Position numbers and translations under genes: made by a program. DNA of 64,000 bases, taken from NCBI RefSeq assembly GCF_005406225.1, contig NZ_NXLY01000001.1, positions 1 to 64,000 on the forward strand, read 5' to 3'. The stretch comes from Campylobacter taeniopygiae (GTDB lineage: Bacteria > Campylobacterota > Campylobacteria > Campylobacterales > Campylobacteraceae). How positions within the stretch are numbered: position 1 is the stretch's first letter; every line of letters begins with the position of its first letter. The notes below the pieces were generated by a model. That model did no database searches. It saw nothing but the letters and a program-made list of their open reading frames with translations, and was not told the origin of the DNA. Positions 1 to 10,558 of this stretch are shown here, one piece after another.

Positions 1-1167
1 CCACTCTATTGGAGGTATAAGATGATTAAAATTATATTCTTTATCAATTTCTATGTTTTCTTCGACTAAACTTTCAAAGTCAATGTCTTCATTGTGATAG
101 TTTCCCTCTGGAGAGACAAGAAAGAAAGCAATAATATCACTATTGTCTATTTTTATCGCTTTATTATCCCAAATTGCAACATTAGTATAATATTCACGTT
201 ATTATTTGTAATTATCGTTTCATTATCGATTTTAAAATCTATGCTATTTATATTAATAAATTGATTTAAAAAAGCCATTTCTTTTGTAAGAATTTGCGTT
301 TTACTTTGTATTATAATGCTTGAATATGTTTTTATGCATTGATTCCAATTTTGCGGAATGTTAAAATTTTCCTTCCTGTCTTCTTTATTATTCCAGCTAT
401 GAAAAGCCAATAAAGTATAATGATTTAACAAATCGGGAAATTTTAGCTTTGTGATATTATTTATTCTGTAAATTTTTTCATCATATACGGAGTTGTTAAT
501 ATGAATTAACTTTAAATTACCTTCAATTAATTTCATATCTACCGGAGTGCAAATTTTAAATTTAGGATTATCGTTTTTACAGTCTATAAATTTCGATAGT
601 TGAAAATAATCAATATTTTTTATAATATTTATTCCAAGATTTCTCATGATGAATCCAAATGAATGCCCGCCGCCATCATATCTTTTTCCAAATTCTTCTA
701 AATTTTTAATATTATAATAATTTTGAATATCTATAATGTTAAAACCATACTTAATTTGCAAATTTTTTATGTAGATTGTTGATTAAAATATGAATATTTC
801 GATTTTTTACACAGTATTCCGGAAAGATAATAATTAAAACTCTTTTTTTTAGAGCAAAAAGCTCTTTGTAAAACCAACTTAATTGTCTATAAATTAATTT
901 CAGACTTAATTTTTCTGGAGTTAAACCATGATTGTGGATTTCATTAACATTGGATTCCGTAATTATTAAATTTGCACTATTGACAATTTCTTTATGTCTA
1001 ATTATTTCGTAAAGATTTTGAATAGCTGTACAGCCTCCAATAACGAAATTATAAAATTTTAAATCTTTTTTGTGATTGTTAATTTCATTAATACCTTCTC
1101 TTAAGCCTCCTTGCAGACCATTTATCATTACAGAATTGCTTCCGCCAAGCAAAACTACATTTTCCAT
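1..1167 (-). pseudogene. SGNH/GDSL-hydrolase-like gene, frameshifted (partial)
   Basis: The 5' part (1167 down to 751, 138 codons) opens with a GGSNS motif at residues 8-12, which resembles block I (Ser nucleophile) of SGNH hydrolases. The next part (about 761 down to 153) carries DGGGHS, which resembles the block V Asp-His motif. The two lie in different frames, and the switch falls at a run of six T at 763-768 (A6 in the gene); removing one A joins them. A second frame change is needed near 190-205: from there the reading continues open (..VAIWDNK.., ..LVSPEGNYHNED..) past position 1 and out of the window. I read this as one decayed gene of more than 380 codons. The substrate cannot be inferred; such proteins often de-O-acetylate or acyl-transfer surface sugars. 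Confidence 0.6.
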
Positions 1168-1337
1168 AGAAATTCCTTGAATTTTTTGTTATAATTTTAA
1201 AAAACTTATTTTATCAAAAAAACAAAATTACAAATTTAAACTTTATAAAAAATTTTTAACCAAATAACCAACGTTGAATTAATAAATAAATTAGTTCTAC
1301 ACTAGAAAAATTTATAGCTTAGTTAAAAACAATTAAT

Positions 1338-2516
1338 TTAATAACTTACTCCAGAGCTAAGTTCCCATATAGGCAGAAAAATACCAAGGGCTAGCAATAA
1401 AACAAGTATTGCCACAAATAAAGTCATTAAAGGTTCAAGTAAAACTAAAAATCTATCCATAAGATTTTGCATTTTGTTTTCATAATATTTTGAAATTTCC
1501 TCAGTTAAAAATTCAAGTTTAGAACTTTTCATCGCAATATTTAACATAGAAAGCACCAAAGGATCAAATGTACCTATTTTCTTAAAAGCATGAGTAATTT
1601 CAAGTCCAGAATCCATAAAAGATAAAAGTTTTTTATATTTTAAAATAATTAGCTTATTTTCAAGTCCCAAAATCGCTAAATTAAAAGCCTTAGAAAGTGA
1701 AATTCCATTTTTTAAAAGTAAAGAAAAAACCATAAAAAAATAATAATTTTGACTATAAATAATGAAATTTGAAAATAAAGGTATTTTTAAAAAGATAAAA
1801 TCGCAAATATAAGCAAAAAAATAAGATTTTTTATACATAAAATAAACAAAGATAAAAACAAACACCGATAAAAAGGTAAATATCGCGATATAATTTTGTA
1901 AAAAATCATAAATTTGAAGCATGATGGTAGTTATGAAAGGCAAGTTAATATTTAAATTTTCAAATAAATCTTTAAAATTAGGTATCACATAAAGCATCAA
2001 AAAAATAAAAGCCACGCAAACACTAACAAAAACAAACAAAGGATATCTCATAGCTTTTTTAAATCTCTTTTTATTTTCTAAGCTTTTTTCTCTAAGCGTA
2101 GCAATTTGCAAAAAATTTTCACTCAATTTTCCAGTGTTTTGTGCTGCTTTTATTAGGGCTAATTCTGCATAATTTAACCCAAAATTAGCGTTTTCAAAAG
2201 CAAGATTTAAATTTTGCCCTAAAAGCAAATTATCAAGAACTTTGCTTATACCTTTAAAAGAATGAATTTTTACAAGCTCTTTAAAGGCTTCTTGTATGCT
2301 TAATCCAGCTTCGCAAAGCAAGGCTAATTCTTTAAAAAAGAGTATGAAATATTCACTATTTATTTTTTTTAAATGGCTATTTTGTTTTTCTTTAATGCTG
2401 ATAATTTTCCAATTTTTATCCAAAGCTTTAGCTTGTGCAGTGTTTAAATTTTCAGCTCTGATGAGTTTTTTATACTTTTTTTGCGCCTTAATGATTTCAA
2501 GCTCATAAAGTTTCAT
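1338..2516 (-). CDS. ctsF: DNA-uptake type II secretion-like inner-membrane protein CtsF
   Basis: A 392-residue GspF/PilC-family polytopic protein, the membrane platform of the competence system that moves DNA into the cell. Two GspF domains are visible: residues about 50-170 (LCEAGLSIQEAF) and 255-385 (LLKNGISLSKAF), each followed by hydrophobic segments, with the last helix rich in Leu/Val near the C-terminus. It overlaps ctsE by 14 bases and is the last gene of the cts operon. In C. jejuni the homologue (Cj1470c) is needed for natural transformation. The length matches the family. Confidence 0.93.
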   Translation of the reverse strand: MKLYELEIIKAQKKYKKLIRAENLNTAQAKALDKNWKIISIKEKQNSHLKKINSEYFILFFKELALLCEAGLSIQEAFKELVKIHSFKGISKVLDNLLLGQNLNLAFENANFGLNYAELALIKAAQNTGKLSENFLQIATLREKSLENKKRFKKAMRYPLFVFVSVCVAFIFLMLYVIPNFKDLFENLNINLPFITTIMLQIYDFLQNYIAIFTFLSVFVFIFVYFMYKKSYFFAYICDFIFLKIPLFSNFIIYSQNYYFFMVFSLLLKNGISLSKAFNLAILGLENKLIILKYKKLLSFMDSGLEITHAFKKIGTFDPLVLSMLNIAMKSSKLEFLTEEISKYYENKMQNLMDRFLVLLEPLMTLFVAILVLLLALGIFLPIWELSSGVSY

Positions 2517-4059
2517 TTAAAACCCTTAAAAGCTCATCTATACTCGTAATACCTTCTCTTGCTTTTTGCAAACCCTGCTCAAACATGCTTTGAAAGCCTT
2601 TATTTTTCGCAAGTGCCAAAATTTCACTCTTGCTTTTGTTTTCTCTAATAGCTTGAGAAATTTCATCATCCACCCTTAAACACTCACCAACCAATTCTCT
2701 ACCTATAAATCCACTTTGATGACAATACTCACAACCCCTAGCCTCAAAAAAATTTCCTTGAAATTGCTTGTATTTAGTGCTTTTTTGTTTGCATCTTGGA
2801 CAAAGCTTTCTGACTAAACGTTGTGCGATAATTAAACTAAGTGCAGAAGCGATTAAATAAGGTTTTGCTTTCATATCTAAAAGTCTATCTATCGTAGAAA
2901 GCGCATCGTTTGTATGCAAAGTGCTTAAAAGCAAATGTCCGGTTAAAGAAGCTTTTAAAGCTATATCGAGGCTTTCTTCATCTCTAATCTCGCCTATCAT
3001 AATAATATCGGGATCTTGCCTTAAAATCGCCCTTAAAGCATTATTAAATTCAAATCCTGCTTTAGGATTGAGTAAAATTTGCTGAATTAAAGGCATTTTA
3101 TATTCTATAGGATCTTCTGCCGTGATGATTTTCTTTTCTATACTCTTTAATGCATTTAAACAAGCGTATAAAGTAGTACTTTTACCACTTCCTGTTGGAC
3201 CTGTAAGTAAAATCATCCCATGAGGAGATTTTAAAGCTTTTTTTAAAATCTCAATATTTTTCTTTCCTAAATTTAACTTTTCAAGCTCTAAAATTTCTTT
3301 ATTGTGCTTTAAAATCCTTATAACCACACTCTCACCGTTTGATAAAGGCAAAGATGAAATTCTAAAATCGTATTTTTCTTCTTTAAATTTAAACTCAAAA
3401 CTACCATCTTGAGCTTTTCTTGATTCTGCTACATTCAAATGGGCTAAAAATTTAATATGAAAAATCAAAGCTTCATAAATATCTTTTTCAAGATCAACAA
3501 ATTTCTTTAAAATACCATCCACCCTAAATCTTATCAAAGCATCATTAATCCTAGATTCTATATGAATGTCACTCGTATTTATTTTAAGCGCTTCTTCAAG
3601 GATAAAATAAAAAATTTGACTGATACAAGTTTGGTTTTCTTTTACGCCCTCTTGCCATTCAAGTTTAAGTTTGATACTTAATTTTTTTAACTCATCTTTA
3701 ATACGAAGAATGTTTAAAAATTTTAAAATTTTAAACTCATCAGCAAGTGCAATTTCTATTTTTTCAATATTTGTAAAAATTTTTATTTGTTCTAAAAGCT
3801 CCAAAGAACAAGGTTTTGCACTGACTACATATAAAATATTCTCATTTTTTATCGGCAAAACTTGAAATTTTAAAAGCATATTAAAAGGAAAATTTTCACA
3901 AAATTTTTCATCAAATTCATTTAACTCAATAAATTTCATATTTAAAAAAGAGGCTAATTTCTTTAAAAAATCTTCACTTTGTATGTTAAAATTTTGATAA
4001 ATTTGATCAAGATTTATTTTTTGATTTAAATAATCCTCAAATAAATTTTGATCAATCAT
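2503..4059 (-). CDS. ctsE: competence secretion ATPase CtsE
   Basis: A 518-residue GspE/PilB-type hexameric ATPase that powers the DNA-uptake pseudopilus. The Walker A motif LLTGPTGSGKSTT lies near residue 285, the Asp box and Walker B-like IIMIGEIRDEESLD near 350, and the His box GHLLLSTLHTNDA near 375. A tetracysteine zinc motif (CPRCKQ and CEYCHQSGF) lies near 415-440, as in GspE proteins. The start overlaps the end of ctsX by 8 bases. In C. jejuni this is Cj1471c. Confidence 0.95.
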   Translation of the reverse strand: MIDQNLFEDYLNQKINLDQIYQNFNIQSEDFLKKLASFLNMKFIELNEFDEKFCENFPFNMLLKFQVLPIKNENILYVVSAKPCSLELLEQIKIFTNIEKIEIALADEFKILKFLNILRIKDELKKLSIKLKLEWQEGVKENQTCISQIFYFILEEALKINTSDIHIESRINDALIRFRVDGILKKFVDLEKDIYEALIFHIKFLAHLNVAESRKAQDGSFEFKFKEEKYDFRISSLPLSNGESVVIRILKHNKEILELEKLNLGKKNIEILKKALKSPHGMILLTGPTGSGKSTTLYACLNALKSIEKKIITAEDPIEYKMPLIQQILLNPKAGFEFNNALRAILRQDPDIIMIGEIRDEESLDIALKASLTGHLLLSTLHTNDALSTIDRLLDMKAKPYLIASALSLIIAQRLVRKLCPRCKQKSTKYKQFQGNFFEARGCEYCHQSGFIGRELVGECLRVDDEISQAIRENKSKSEILALAKNKGFQSMFEQGLQKAREGITSIDELLRVLNETL

Positions 4060-4633
4060 TCTTTAACTCTTTATCAAATTCAATAAATCCATAAGAATCC
4101 AAATAAGCATCTAAAGCTTTTTTAGCTTCATCTTTATGACCTAAGGCTATTTTAGCCTTAGCAAATATCAACCAAGAATCCTCAGCTTTTTTATCTATGT
4201 CATTAGCTTTTAACGCCCAAAAAATAGATTTGTTATAATCTTTCATCTTATAATACTCACGAGATAAAATTAAAGCCTTTTCATAGCTAGGATTTTTATA
4301 AAAATTATTTTTTAATTTAGCAATATTAAATACTTTAGAATCAATTTGTATCTTAGAGATGGTATGATTATTTTCTTGTATGAGTTTTTCTCTTATTATT
4401 TTATTTTTTTCCTGCAAGATCTTAGCTTTTATGATGTTTTGTTCCAACTCTTTTTTATAATTTAAAGCTTCTAAAGATATTGATTTTTGTTTATAATGAT
4501 TTTGCACAATGAAAAAAATAATGCCAATTAGCAAACCGATAAAAAGAAGATAAAATAAATTTTTAAAAAATTTTTTCAGCAAATATTTTTTATAGGCACT
4601 TTCAAGATCACGCACTCTTTCTTGCAAATTCAT
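4052..4633 (-). CDS. ctsX: competence membrane protein CtsX
   Basis: A 193-residue protein from the ATG at 4633. This start makes an ATGA overlap with ctsP and gives MNLQERVRDLE; the longer upstream reading has no support. One transmembrane helix (about residues 27-46, LFYLLFIGLLIGIIFF) is followed by a charged coiled-coil stretch and a TPR-like C-terminal region (SIFWALKANDIDKKAEDSW). From its place between ctsP and ctsE it corresponds to Cj1472c. I recall this as CtsX, an integral membrane partner of CtsP; the symbol rests on position rather than on a family motif. Confidence 0.75.
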   Translation of the reverse strand: MNLQERVRDLESAYKKYLLKKFFKNLFYLLFIGLLIGIIFFIVQNHYKQKSISLEALNYKKELEQNIIKAKILQEKNKIIREKLIQENNHTISKIQIDSKVFNIAKLKNNFYKNPSYEKALILSREYYKMKDYNKSIFWALKANDIDKKAEDSWLIFAKAKIALGHKDEAKKALDAYLDSYGFIEFDKELKND

Positions 4634-5226
4634 TTTAAAAATCCATTCTCTAAAGCACAAAGTTTTAGTACATAATCTTGACTTTTTGTGTTTTTAAAAT
4701 AAAGATTGAGTTCGCAAAAACTTTTAAGCATTTTATCAACATATCTTAAATTTCCTTTGTAAAATTTCATTATTATTTTCATTGCTTTATGGGAAAAATC
4801 AATATTGAATTTTAATTGAATATATTGATGAAGCTCTTTAATATTAAGCTTTTCAAGCCAAAAAATTGTCTCGAAGCGACTTTTAAAATAATCTTTTTCA
4901 AAAAGATCTATTTTTTTATGAGAACTCAATATAAAACTCATTTGATCACTATAAATTCGAATAAGTTCTAATATTTTTTCCTCATACATACCCACTTCAT
5001 CGAGTATCAAAACATCCTTTTTTCTTTTTTTAACGATGTCTTTAAATTCTTTCTCATCTGAAAAAATTTCATCGATATAATCAATGTCATGATATTTTGC
5101 TAATCTTTGCAGTAAAACACTTTTGCCACTCCCACTTAAACCACAAATTAAAATCAAGGTTTTATGTTTTAAACTCTCATTTATCTTTGAAAAAATTTCT
5201 CTCCTTAAATCCACAATTTTATTCAT
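4630..5226 (-). CDS. ctsP: competence NTP-binding protein CtsP
   Basis: A 198-residue P-loop ATPase. Walker A is ICGLSGSGKS at about residues 28-37, and Walker B is VLILDEVG near residue 75, followed by a sensor-like ILSSHKK. There is no membrane segment, so it probably acts at the inner membrane through a partner such as the overlapping downstream CtsX. It corresponds to Cj1473c, required for natural transformation. The stop overlaps the ctsX start (ATGA), and its own start overlaps the end of ctsD, pointing to translational coupling through the operon. Confidence 0.88.
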   Translation of the reverse strand: MNKIVDLRREIFSKINESLKHKTLILICGLSGSGKSVLLQRLAKYHDIDYIDEIFSDEKEFKDIVKKRKKDVLILDEVGMYEEKILELIRIYSDQMSFILSSHKKIDLFEKDYFKSRFETIFWLEKLNIKELHQYIQLKFNIDFSHKAMKIIMKFYKGNLRYVDKMLKSFCELNLYFKNTKSQDYVLKLCALENGFLK

Positions 5227-6637
5227 AATGTTTAAATCCTAACTCCCTAAGACTTGGAAAATTAGCATTATCAACTATGGTAGGTGTTATGATAAAAACA
5301 ATTTCTGTTACATCCGATATCTCCTCATCAGATTTAAATAAAGCTCCTATTAAGGGGATATTGGATAAAAAATTAACAGAATGCTTATTTTCACCATTAT
5401 TTCTTGAAATAAGCCCACCCAAAATAAGAGTTTGATTGTTTTCAACCTGAACAACGCTTGATAGCTTTTTTTGGATTGTATCTGGAGCGATAGTGCGTGG
5501 CTCTTTTTGTCTTTTCTTATCTTCTGGATATTTAAAATCACTTAAACTTGGGTTGATTCTAAGCATTATTTTACCATCATCAGAAATTTCTGGCAAAATA
5601 TTAAGCAAAATTCCTATAAAAATAGAATAATTACTATAACTTTCACTCACCGTTGTTCCATTTTCTGTTCCTTTGGAACTTTCTTTAACTTGATAATTAA
5701 TCGTATCCCCAACTGAAATAATAGCTTGTTGATTATTTAAAGCCATGAGTTTAGGATTGGAAAGTACATAAGTTTTTCCATTTTGAGAAAGAAAGTTGAT
5801 AATAGAATCAAAATTTAAATTTGCCCTAAAACCTAAATTTTTCACAAAACTTTGTCCATTTTGAAAATGAATAAAAGAATTTTCACCACTTTTTGTTTTG
5901 GAATTAAAATCCAAATTAAAATTTTGCCAATTAATGCCGCTAGAATGGCTTTTACTTAGATTTACAGCGATAATACTAACATCAATAATCACTTGCTTTT
6001 TTAAACGATTTTCAAGTTTTTGCAAATATTCTCTAACGCGTTCTAATTGAGAATGAGTGCCTGCAACTATTATAATTCCAGCATTTGAATTGACTATGGG
6101 TGCTTTTATTTCATAGCTTTCATGAGAAGAATTAAGCAACATAGTGATTTCTTTTTCTATATTTTGCCAAAAATCAAATTTTTCCATGCTTTTAATCATA
6201 TTATCTTCATTATCTTCAGATGAAGTTTTAAATTCGCTTTGCCTTGGTTTTGCATCCACTGAAGCTTTAGTGATACTTTGACCTTCTCTAACTGAAGTGA
6301 TATAACTTATTTTAAAAATCTTTGTTTTTAAGGCTGAAATTTTCAAAACCTTGCCGTTAAATTCATAAAATAAATCATGCTCTTTGATAAAAAGATTAAA
6401 AATCTCATCTAAACTCATTTGATGTATATTAATATCATTTTGAATGGTTTTTAATTTTTCTTTAGCGATCTTATCTTTTACGATAATACTAAATGAACAA
6501 TAATTTGCAAGTTCTCTAAGACTTTCTTCCAAACTTGTATTTTCATGGATATTGATATCAAATAAACGTTTTTGGCAATCTAAAGCATAAAGAATTTGAG
6601 TAAAAAATAAGATCTTAATAAATATTAATCTTAGCAT
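5219..6637 (-). CDS. ctsD: competence secretin CtsD
   Basis: A 472-residue outer-membrane secretin that forms the DNA-uptake pore. There is an N-terminal signal peptide (MLRLIFIKILFFTQILYALD), then an N0/STN-like domain (residues about 25-110) and a secretin core. The core carries the hallmark VQVENNQTLILGGL near residue 395 and IPLIGALFKSDEE near 425, ending with VTEIVFIITPTIV. It corresponds to Cj1474c. The first 23 bases overlap the end of ctsR. Length and domain order are normal for the epsilonproteobacterial form. Confidence 0.93.
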   Translation of the reverse strand: MLRLIFIKILFFTQILYALDCQKRLFDINIHENTSLEESLRELANYCSFSIIVKDKIAKEKLKTIQNDINIHQMSLDEIFNLFIKEHDLFYEFNGKVLKISALKTKIFKISYITSVREGQSITKASVDAKPRQSEFKTSSEDNEDNMIKSMEKFDFWQNIEKEITMLLNSSHESYEIKAPIVNSNAGIIIVAGTHSQLERVREYLQKLENRLKKQVIIDVSIIAVNLSKSHSSGINWQNFNLDFNSKTKSGENSFIHFQNGQSFVKNLGFRANLNFDSIINFLSQNGKTYVLSNPKLMALNNQQAIISVGDTINYQVKESSKGTENGTTVSESYSNYSIFIGILLNILPEISDDGKIMLRINPSLSDFKYPEDKKRQKEPRTIAPDTIQKKLSSVVQVENNQTLILGGLISRNNGENKHSVNFLSNIPLIGALFKSDEEISDVTEIVFIITPTIVDNANFPSLRELGFKHYE

Positions 6638-6953
6638 TGGTTTTAAAATTGATTTTAAAATTTAAATTATCGTATTGTAATACTATATCTTTTTTATTGA
6701 CTTCAACAATCAAAGCACCGTCAATTCTATCACCTTTTTTATACCAATGATTATTGATTTTTACCTGATCTAGCATGATAGCTGCTATATTAAGTTTTTT
6801 GATTTTCTCAAGGGTAGGATTTAAGAAAGGATTTTGAAGATTTTCAAGATCTACATCGCATTTAGAATTTAAAGATCTGAAATATTCTTCAAAATCATCT
6901 TGTGCCATTAAAAAAGTAAAAAACAAACAAATGGCACAAAAAAATCTTTGCAT
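6615..6953 (-). CDS. ctsR: competence periplasmic protein CtsR
   Basis: A 112-residue secreted protein with signal peptide MQRFFCAICLFFTFLMAQDD. The rest has no enzyme motif; the pattern (AIMLDQVKINNHWYKKGDRIDGALIVEVNKK) resembles the small GspC/PilP-like beta-domain partners of secretins. It is the first cts gene, 8 bases after the stop of the oxidoreductase gene, and overlaps ctsD. By position it is Cj1475c, CtsR. Confidence 0.82.
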   Translation of the reverse strand: MQRFFCAICLFFTFLMAQDDFEEYFRSLNSKCDVDLENLQNPFLNPTLEKIKKLNIAAIMLDQVKINNHWYKKGDRIDGALIVEVNKKDIVLQYDNLNFKINFKTNAKINIY

Positions 6954-6961
6954 TGCAAATT

Positions 6962-9900
6962 TTAGTTTTCTAACTCGTTACTAAAATCAGCCATAGCAAT
7001 ACGTTTTAATTGTCTATAACGACGTTGCGCATCTTTTTTGTTTCTTTCAAACAATTCTTTTGCATGATCTGGGTTTGATTTTTTCAAAGCATTGTAACGA
7101 ACTTCATTCATTAAAAAGCTTTCATAAAGATCCCATTCAGGCTCTTTACCAGCTAAGGTTAATGGATTTTTTCCTTGCTCTTCTAAACGAGGATCAAAAG
7201 TATAAAGTGGCCAATAACCGCATTTTGTAGCAAGCTCACTTTGCTCCCCAGAATAACCAAGACCACCTTTGATACCATGTGCTATACAAGGAGAATAACA
7301 AATAACCAAAGAAGGACCATCATAAGCTTCAGCTGCAACCAGTGCTTTAACCAAATGACTATAATTTGCAGCAGAATTAACTTGAGCTACATAAATATAA
7401 CCATAAGTCATTGCAATTTGACCTAAATCTTTTTTCTGAATAGGCTTACCTGCAGCAGCAAATTGTGCTACAGCACCAGTACGAGATGATTTAGAGCTTT
7501 GACCTCCAGTATTAGAATAAACTTCAGTATCAAGTACTAAGATATTTACATTCTCACCACTTGCTAAAACATGATCAAGGCCACCATATCCAATATCATA
7601 AGCCCAACCGTCACCACCAAAGATCCAATGAGATTTTTTGCTTAAATATTGTTTTAAATCTAGAATTTCTTGAACTGCTTTAATATCTTTATTTTGCTCT
7701 AAAATTGGAACTAATTTATTTCTAATTTCAACTGAAGCAGTACTATCATTTTTATTTGCAATCCAATCTTTAAAAAGCGCTGCTAAAGCATTAGGCACTT
7801 GTTGCATATTTTCATTCATAATGGCTTCAATGCGGTGTCTTGTATTTTCAGTAGCAACCTTCATCCCTAAACCAAATTCTGCATTGTCTTCAAATAAAGA
7901 GTTACCCCAAGCAGGACCATGTCCATTTTTAACACTTTTTCTATAAGGAGTAGAAGGAGCTGAAGCACCATAAATTGAGCTACAACCTGTTGCATTAGCA
8001 ATAATCATTCTTTCCCCGAATAATCTTGTGATCAAGGTAATATAAGGAGTTTCACCACAACCTGGGCATGCACCATGGAATTCAAACAATGGCTGTGCAA
8101 ATTGTGCGCCTTTTGTGCTTTCTTTATTTAAAATTTCATCTTTGTAAGTGATTTCTTTAAATAAATAATCAGCATTTTCTTGCTCTCCAAAATCCATTTC
8201 TTCTTGAAGTGGAACCATAACTAATGATTTTTCTTTAGTTGGGCACTCATGAACACAAAGCTCACAACCTGTACAATCAAGAGGAGAAACTTGAATTTTA
8301 AAGCTTAGTTTTTCACCTTTAGTTCCTTTAGCCTCTAAAGCGTGTTCTTTCACTCCCCGTGGAGCTTTCGCCATTTCTTCATCATTAATTAAGAATGGTC
8401 TAATAACCGCATGTGGGCATACAGAAGCACATTGATTACATTGGATACAATTTGCCTCAATCCATCTTGGAACCATAACACCTACACCACGTTTTTCATA
8501 CTCGGTAGTACCGTGTTCAAAACTTCCATCTTCGTGACCTAAAAACGCTGAAACCGGTAAATCGTCACCTTTAGCGGCATTCATAGGTTTAACGATTTTT
8601 TCAACAAATTCAGTACCTTTGTAAGCATTAGTTTGTTCTTTTTCTTTGATTTCTAGATTTTTCCAGCTAGGATCTACTTCTACTTTTACAAGTCCATCTG
8701 CACCTACATCAATAGCTTTGTAATTCATTTCTACAATAGCATCGCCTTTTTTACTATAAGATTTATAAGCAAATTCTTTCATATATTTTTGCGCATCTTC
8801 ATAAGGAATGATTTTTGCAAGTTTAAAGAATGCTGATTGCATAATAGTATTTGTACGATTACCAAGTCCTATATCACGTGCTAATTTTGTTGCATTGATG
8901 ATGTAGAAATTAATTTCTTTCTCCGCTAAAGTCTTTTTAACAGAATCAGGAATTTGTCTGATGGTTTCTTCAGCACTCCAAATACTATTTAAAAGGAAAG
9001 TTCCACCTTTTCTAATTCCTGCTAATACATCATAAAGTTCGAGATAGGCTGCTACTGAACAGGCTATGAAGTGAGGTGTTGATACAAGATAGGTTGAGCG
9101 AATTGGTTTTTTAGAGAAACGCAAATGACTTCTTGTATAACCCCCTGATTTTTTAGAATCATACGCAAAATAAGCTTGTGCATAAAAATCAGTTTTATCC
9201 CCGATAATTTTAATAGAGTTTTTATTAGCACCTACTGTTCCATCGGCACCTAAACCATAGAATAAACATTCTATTGTACTTTCGTCTCCAAGAGAAATTT
9301 TTTCACCGGTTGGTAAAGATGTATGAGTTACATCATCGACAATACCTACTGTGAAACCATTTTTAGGGTTATCAAGTTTTAAATTTTCAAATACAGCGAT
9401 CATTTGTGCAGGATCGACATCTTTAGAAGAAAGTCCGTATCTTCCACCTACAATAATTGGTGCATTTTCTCTTCCATAGAAAGCTGATTTTACATCAAGA
9501 TAAAGTGGTTCTCCTAAGCTACCTGGCTCTTTAGTTCTATCAAGCACTGCGATTTTTTTAACTGATTTTGGCATTACATCAAAGAAATATTTTAAGCTAA
9601 ATGGTCTATAAAGATAAACTTTGAAAACACCAACTTTTTCACCTTTCGCATTTAAATAATCCACAACTTCTTCAAGAGCTTGAGTTACAGAACCCATAGC
9701 AATAATAATGCGATCTGGCTCTTTGTGTCCATAATAAGTAAATGGTTTATATTCTCTACCAGTAATTTTTGAAATTTCTTGCATGTATTCATTAACAACA
9801 TCTGGCAAAGCATCATAAAAACGATTTGCTAATTCTCTAGTTTGGAAATATATGTCATCATTTTGCGCTGTTCCGCGTGTTTTTGGATGCTCTGGATTTA

Positions 9901-10522
9901 AAGCACCATTTCTAAATTCAAGTAGAGCTTTTCTATCTAACAATCTATCAAAATGTTCATAATCCATCACTTCGACTTTTTGAATTTCATGACTTGTTCT
10001 AAAACCATCAAAGAAATGTAAAAATGGAACTCTACCTTTAATCGCAGCTAAATGCGCTACTCCGGCTAAATCCATAGTTTCTTGAACAGAATGAGAACAA
10101 AGCATCGCAAAACCAATTTGTCTTGCTGCATAAATATCTTGATGATCCCCAAAAATCGATAAAGCTTGAGATGCTAAAGAACGTGCTGCAACGTGTATAA
10201 CACAAGGTAAAAGTTGTCCTGCAATTTTATACATATTTGGAATTTTCAATAATAAACCTTGAGATGCAGTATAAGTTGTTGTCAAAGCACCTGCTTGTAA
10301 CGATCCGTGAACACTACCTGCCGCACCTGCTTCACTTTGCATTTCTACAATTTTTACAGGCACTCCAAATAAATTTTTCTTTCCTGCAGCAGCCCATATA
10401 TCGGTATAGTCTGCCATAGGGGAACTTGGAGTGATAGGGTAAATACCAGCTACCTCTGTAAAAGCATACGCTGCGTAAGCAGCAGCTTCATTTCCATCCA
10501 TAGTTTTCATTACTTTACTCAT
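6962..10522 (-). CDS. por: pyruvate:flavodoxin/ferredoxin oxidoreductase
   Basis: An 1186-residue single-chain (NifJ-type) pyruvate oxidoreductase, converting pyruvate and CoA to acetyl-CoA, CO2 and reduced flavodoxin. The order is alpha domain (YPITPSSPMADYTD near 29), gamma domain, a two-cluster ferredoxin insert (CIQCNQCASVCPHA near 694 and CTGCELCVHECPT near 749), then the TPP-binding beta domain (GDGWAYDIGYGG near 974 and NTGGQSS). A Cys-rich GACPGCGE lies between. It has a SD sequence (AAGGAAGG) and its own promoter; in C. jejuni (Cj1476c) it is the essential route from pyruvate to acetyl-CoA. The gene is sometimes called nifJ, but nitrogen fixation is not implied. Confidence 0.96.
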   Translation of the reverse strand: MSKVMKTMDGNEAAAYAAYAFTEVAGIYPITPSSPMADYTDIWAAAGKKNLFGVPVKIVEMQSEAGAAGSVHGSLQAGALTTTYTASQGLLLKIPNMYKIAGQLLPCVIHVAARSLASQALSIFGDHQDIYAARQIGFAMLCSHSVQETMDLAGVAHLAAIKGRVPFLHFFDGFRTSHEIQKVEVMDYEHFDRLLDRKALLEFRNGALNPEHPKTRGTAQNDDIYFQTRELANRFYDALPDVVNEYMQEISKITGREYKPFTYYGHKEPDRIIIAMGSVTQALEEVVDYLNAKGEKVGVFKVYLYRPFSLKYFFDVMPKSVKKIAVLDRTKEPGSLGEPLYLDVKSAFYGRENAPIIVGGRYGLSSKDVDPAQMIAVFENLKLDNPKNGFTVGIVDDVTHTSLPTGEKISLGDESTIECLFYGLGADGTVGANKNSIKIIGDKTDFYAQAYFAYDSKKSGGYTRSHLRFSKKPIRSTYLVSTPHFIACSVAAYLELYDVLAGIRKGGTFLLNSIWSAEETIRQIPDSVKKTLAEKEINFYIINATKLARDIGLGNRTNTIMQSAFFKLAKIIPYEDAQKYMKEFAYKSYSKKGDAIVEMNYKAIDVGADGLVKVEVDPSWKNLEIKEKEQTNAYKGTEFVEKIVKPMNAAKGDDLPVSAFLGHEDGSFEHGTTEYEKRGVGVMVPRWIEANCIQCNQCASVCPHAVIRPFLINDEEMAKAPRGVKEHALEAKGTKGEKLSFKIQVSPLDCTGCELCVHECPTKEKSLVMVPLQEEMDFGEQENADYLFKEITYKDEILNKESTKGAQFAQPLFEFHGACPGCGETPYITLITRLFGERMIIANATGCSSIYGASAPSTPYRKSVKNGHGPAWGNSLFEDNAEFGLGMKVATENTRHRIEAIMNENMQQVPNALAALFKDWIANKNDSTASVEIRNKLVPILEQNKDIKAVQEILDLKQYLSKKSHWIFGGDGWAYDIGYGGLDHVLASGENVNILVLDTEVYSNTGGQSSKSSRTGAVAQFAAAGKPIQKKDLGQIAMTYGYIYVAQVNSAANYSHLVKALVAAEAYDGPSLVICYSPCIAHGIKGGLGYSGEQSELATKCGYWPLYTFDPRLEEQGKNPLTLAGKEPEWDLYESFLMNEVRYNALKKSNPDHAKELFERNKKDAQRRYRQLKRIAMADFSNELEN

Positions 10523-10558
10523 TAAGACCTTCCTTAATCAATATTTTTTATCAGCAAG

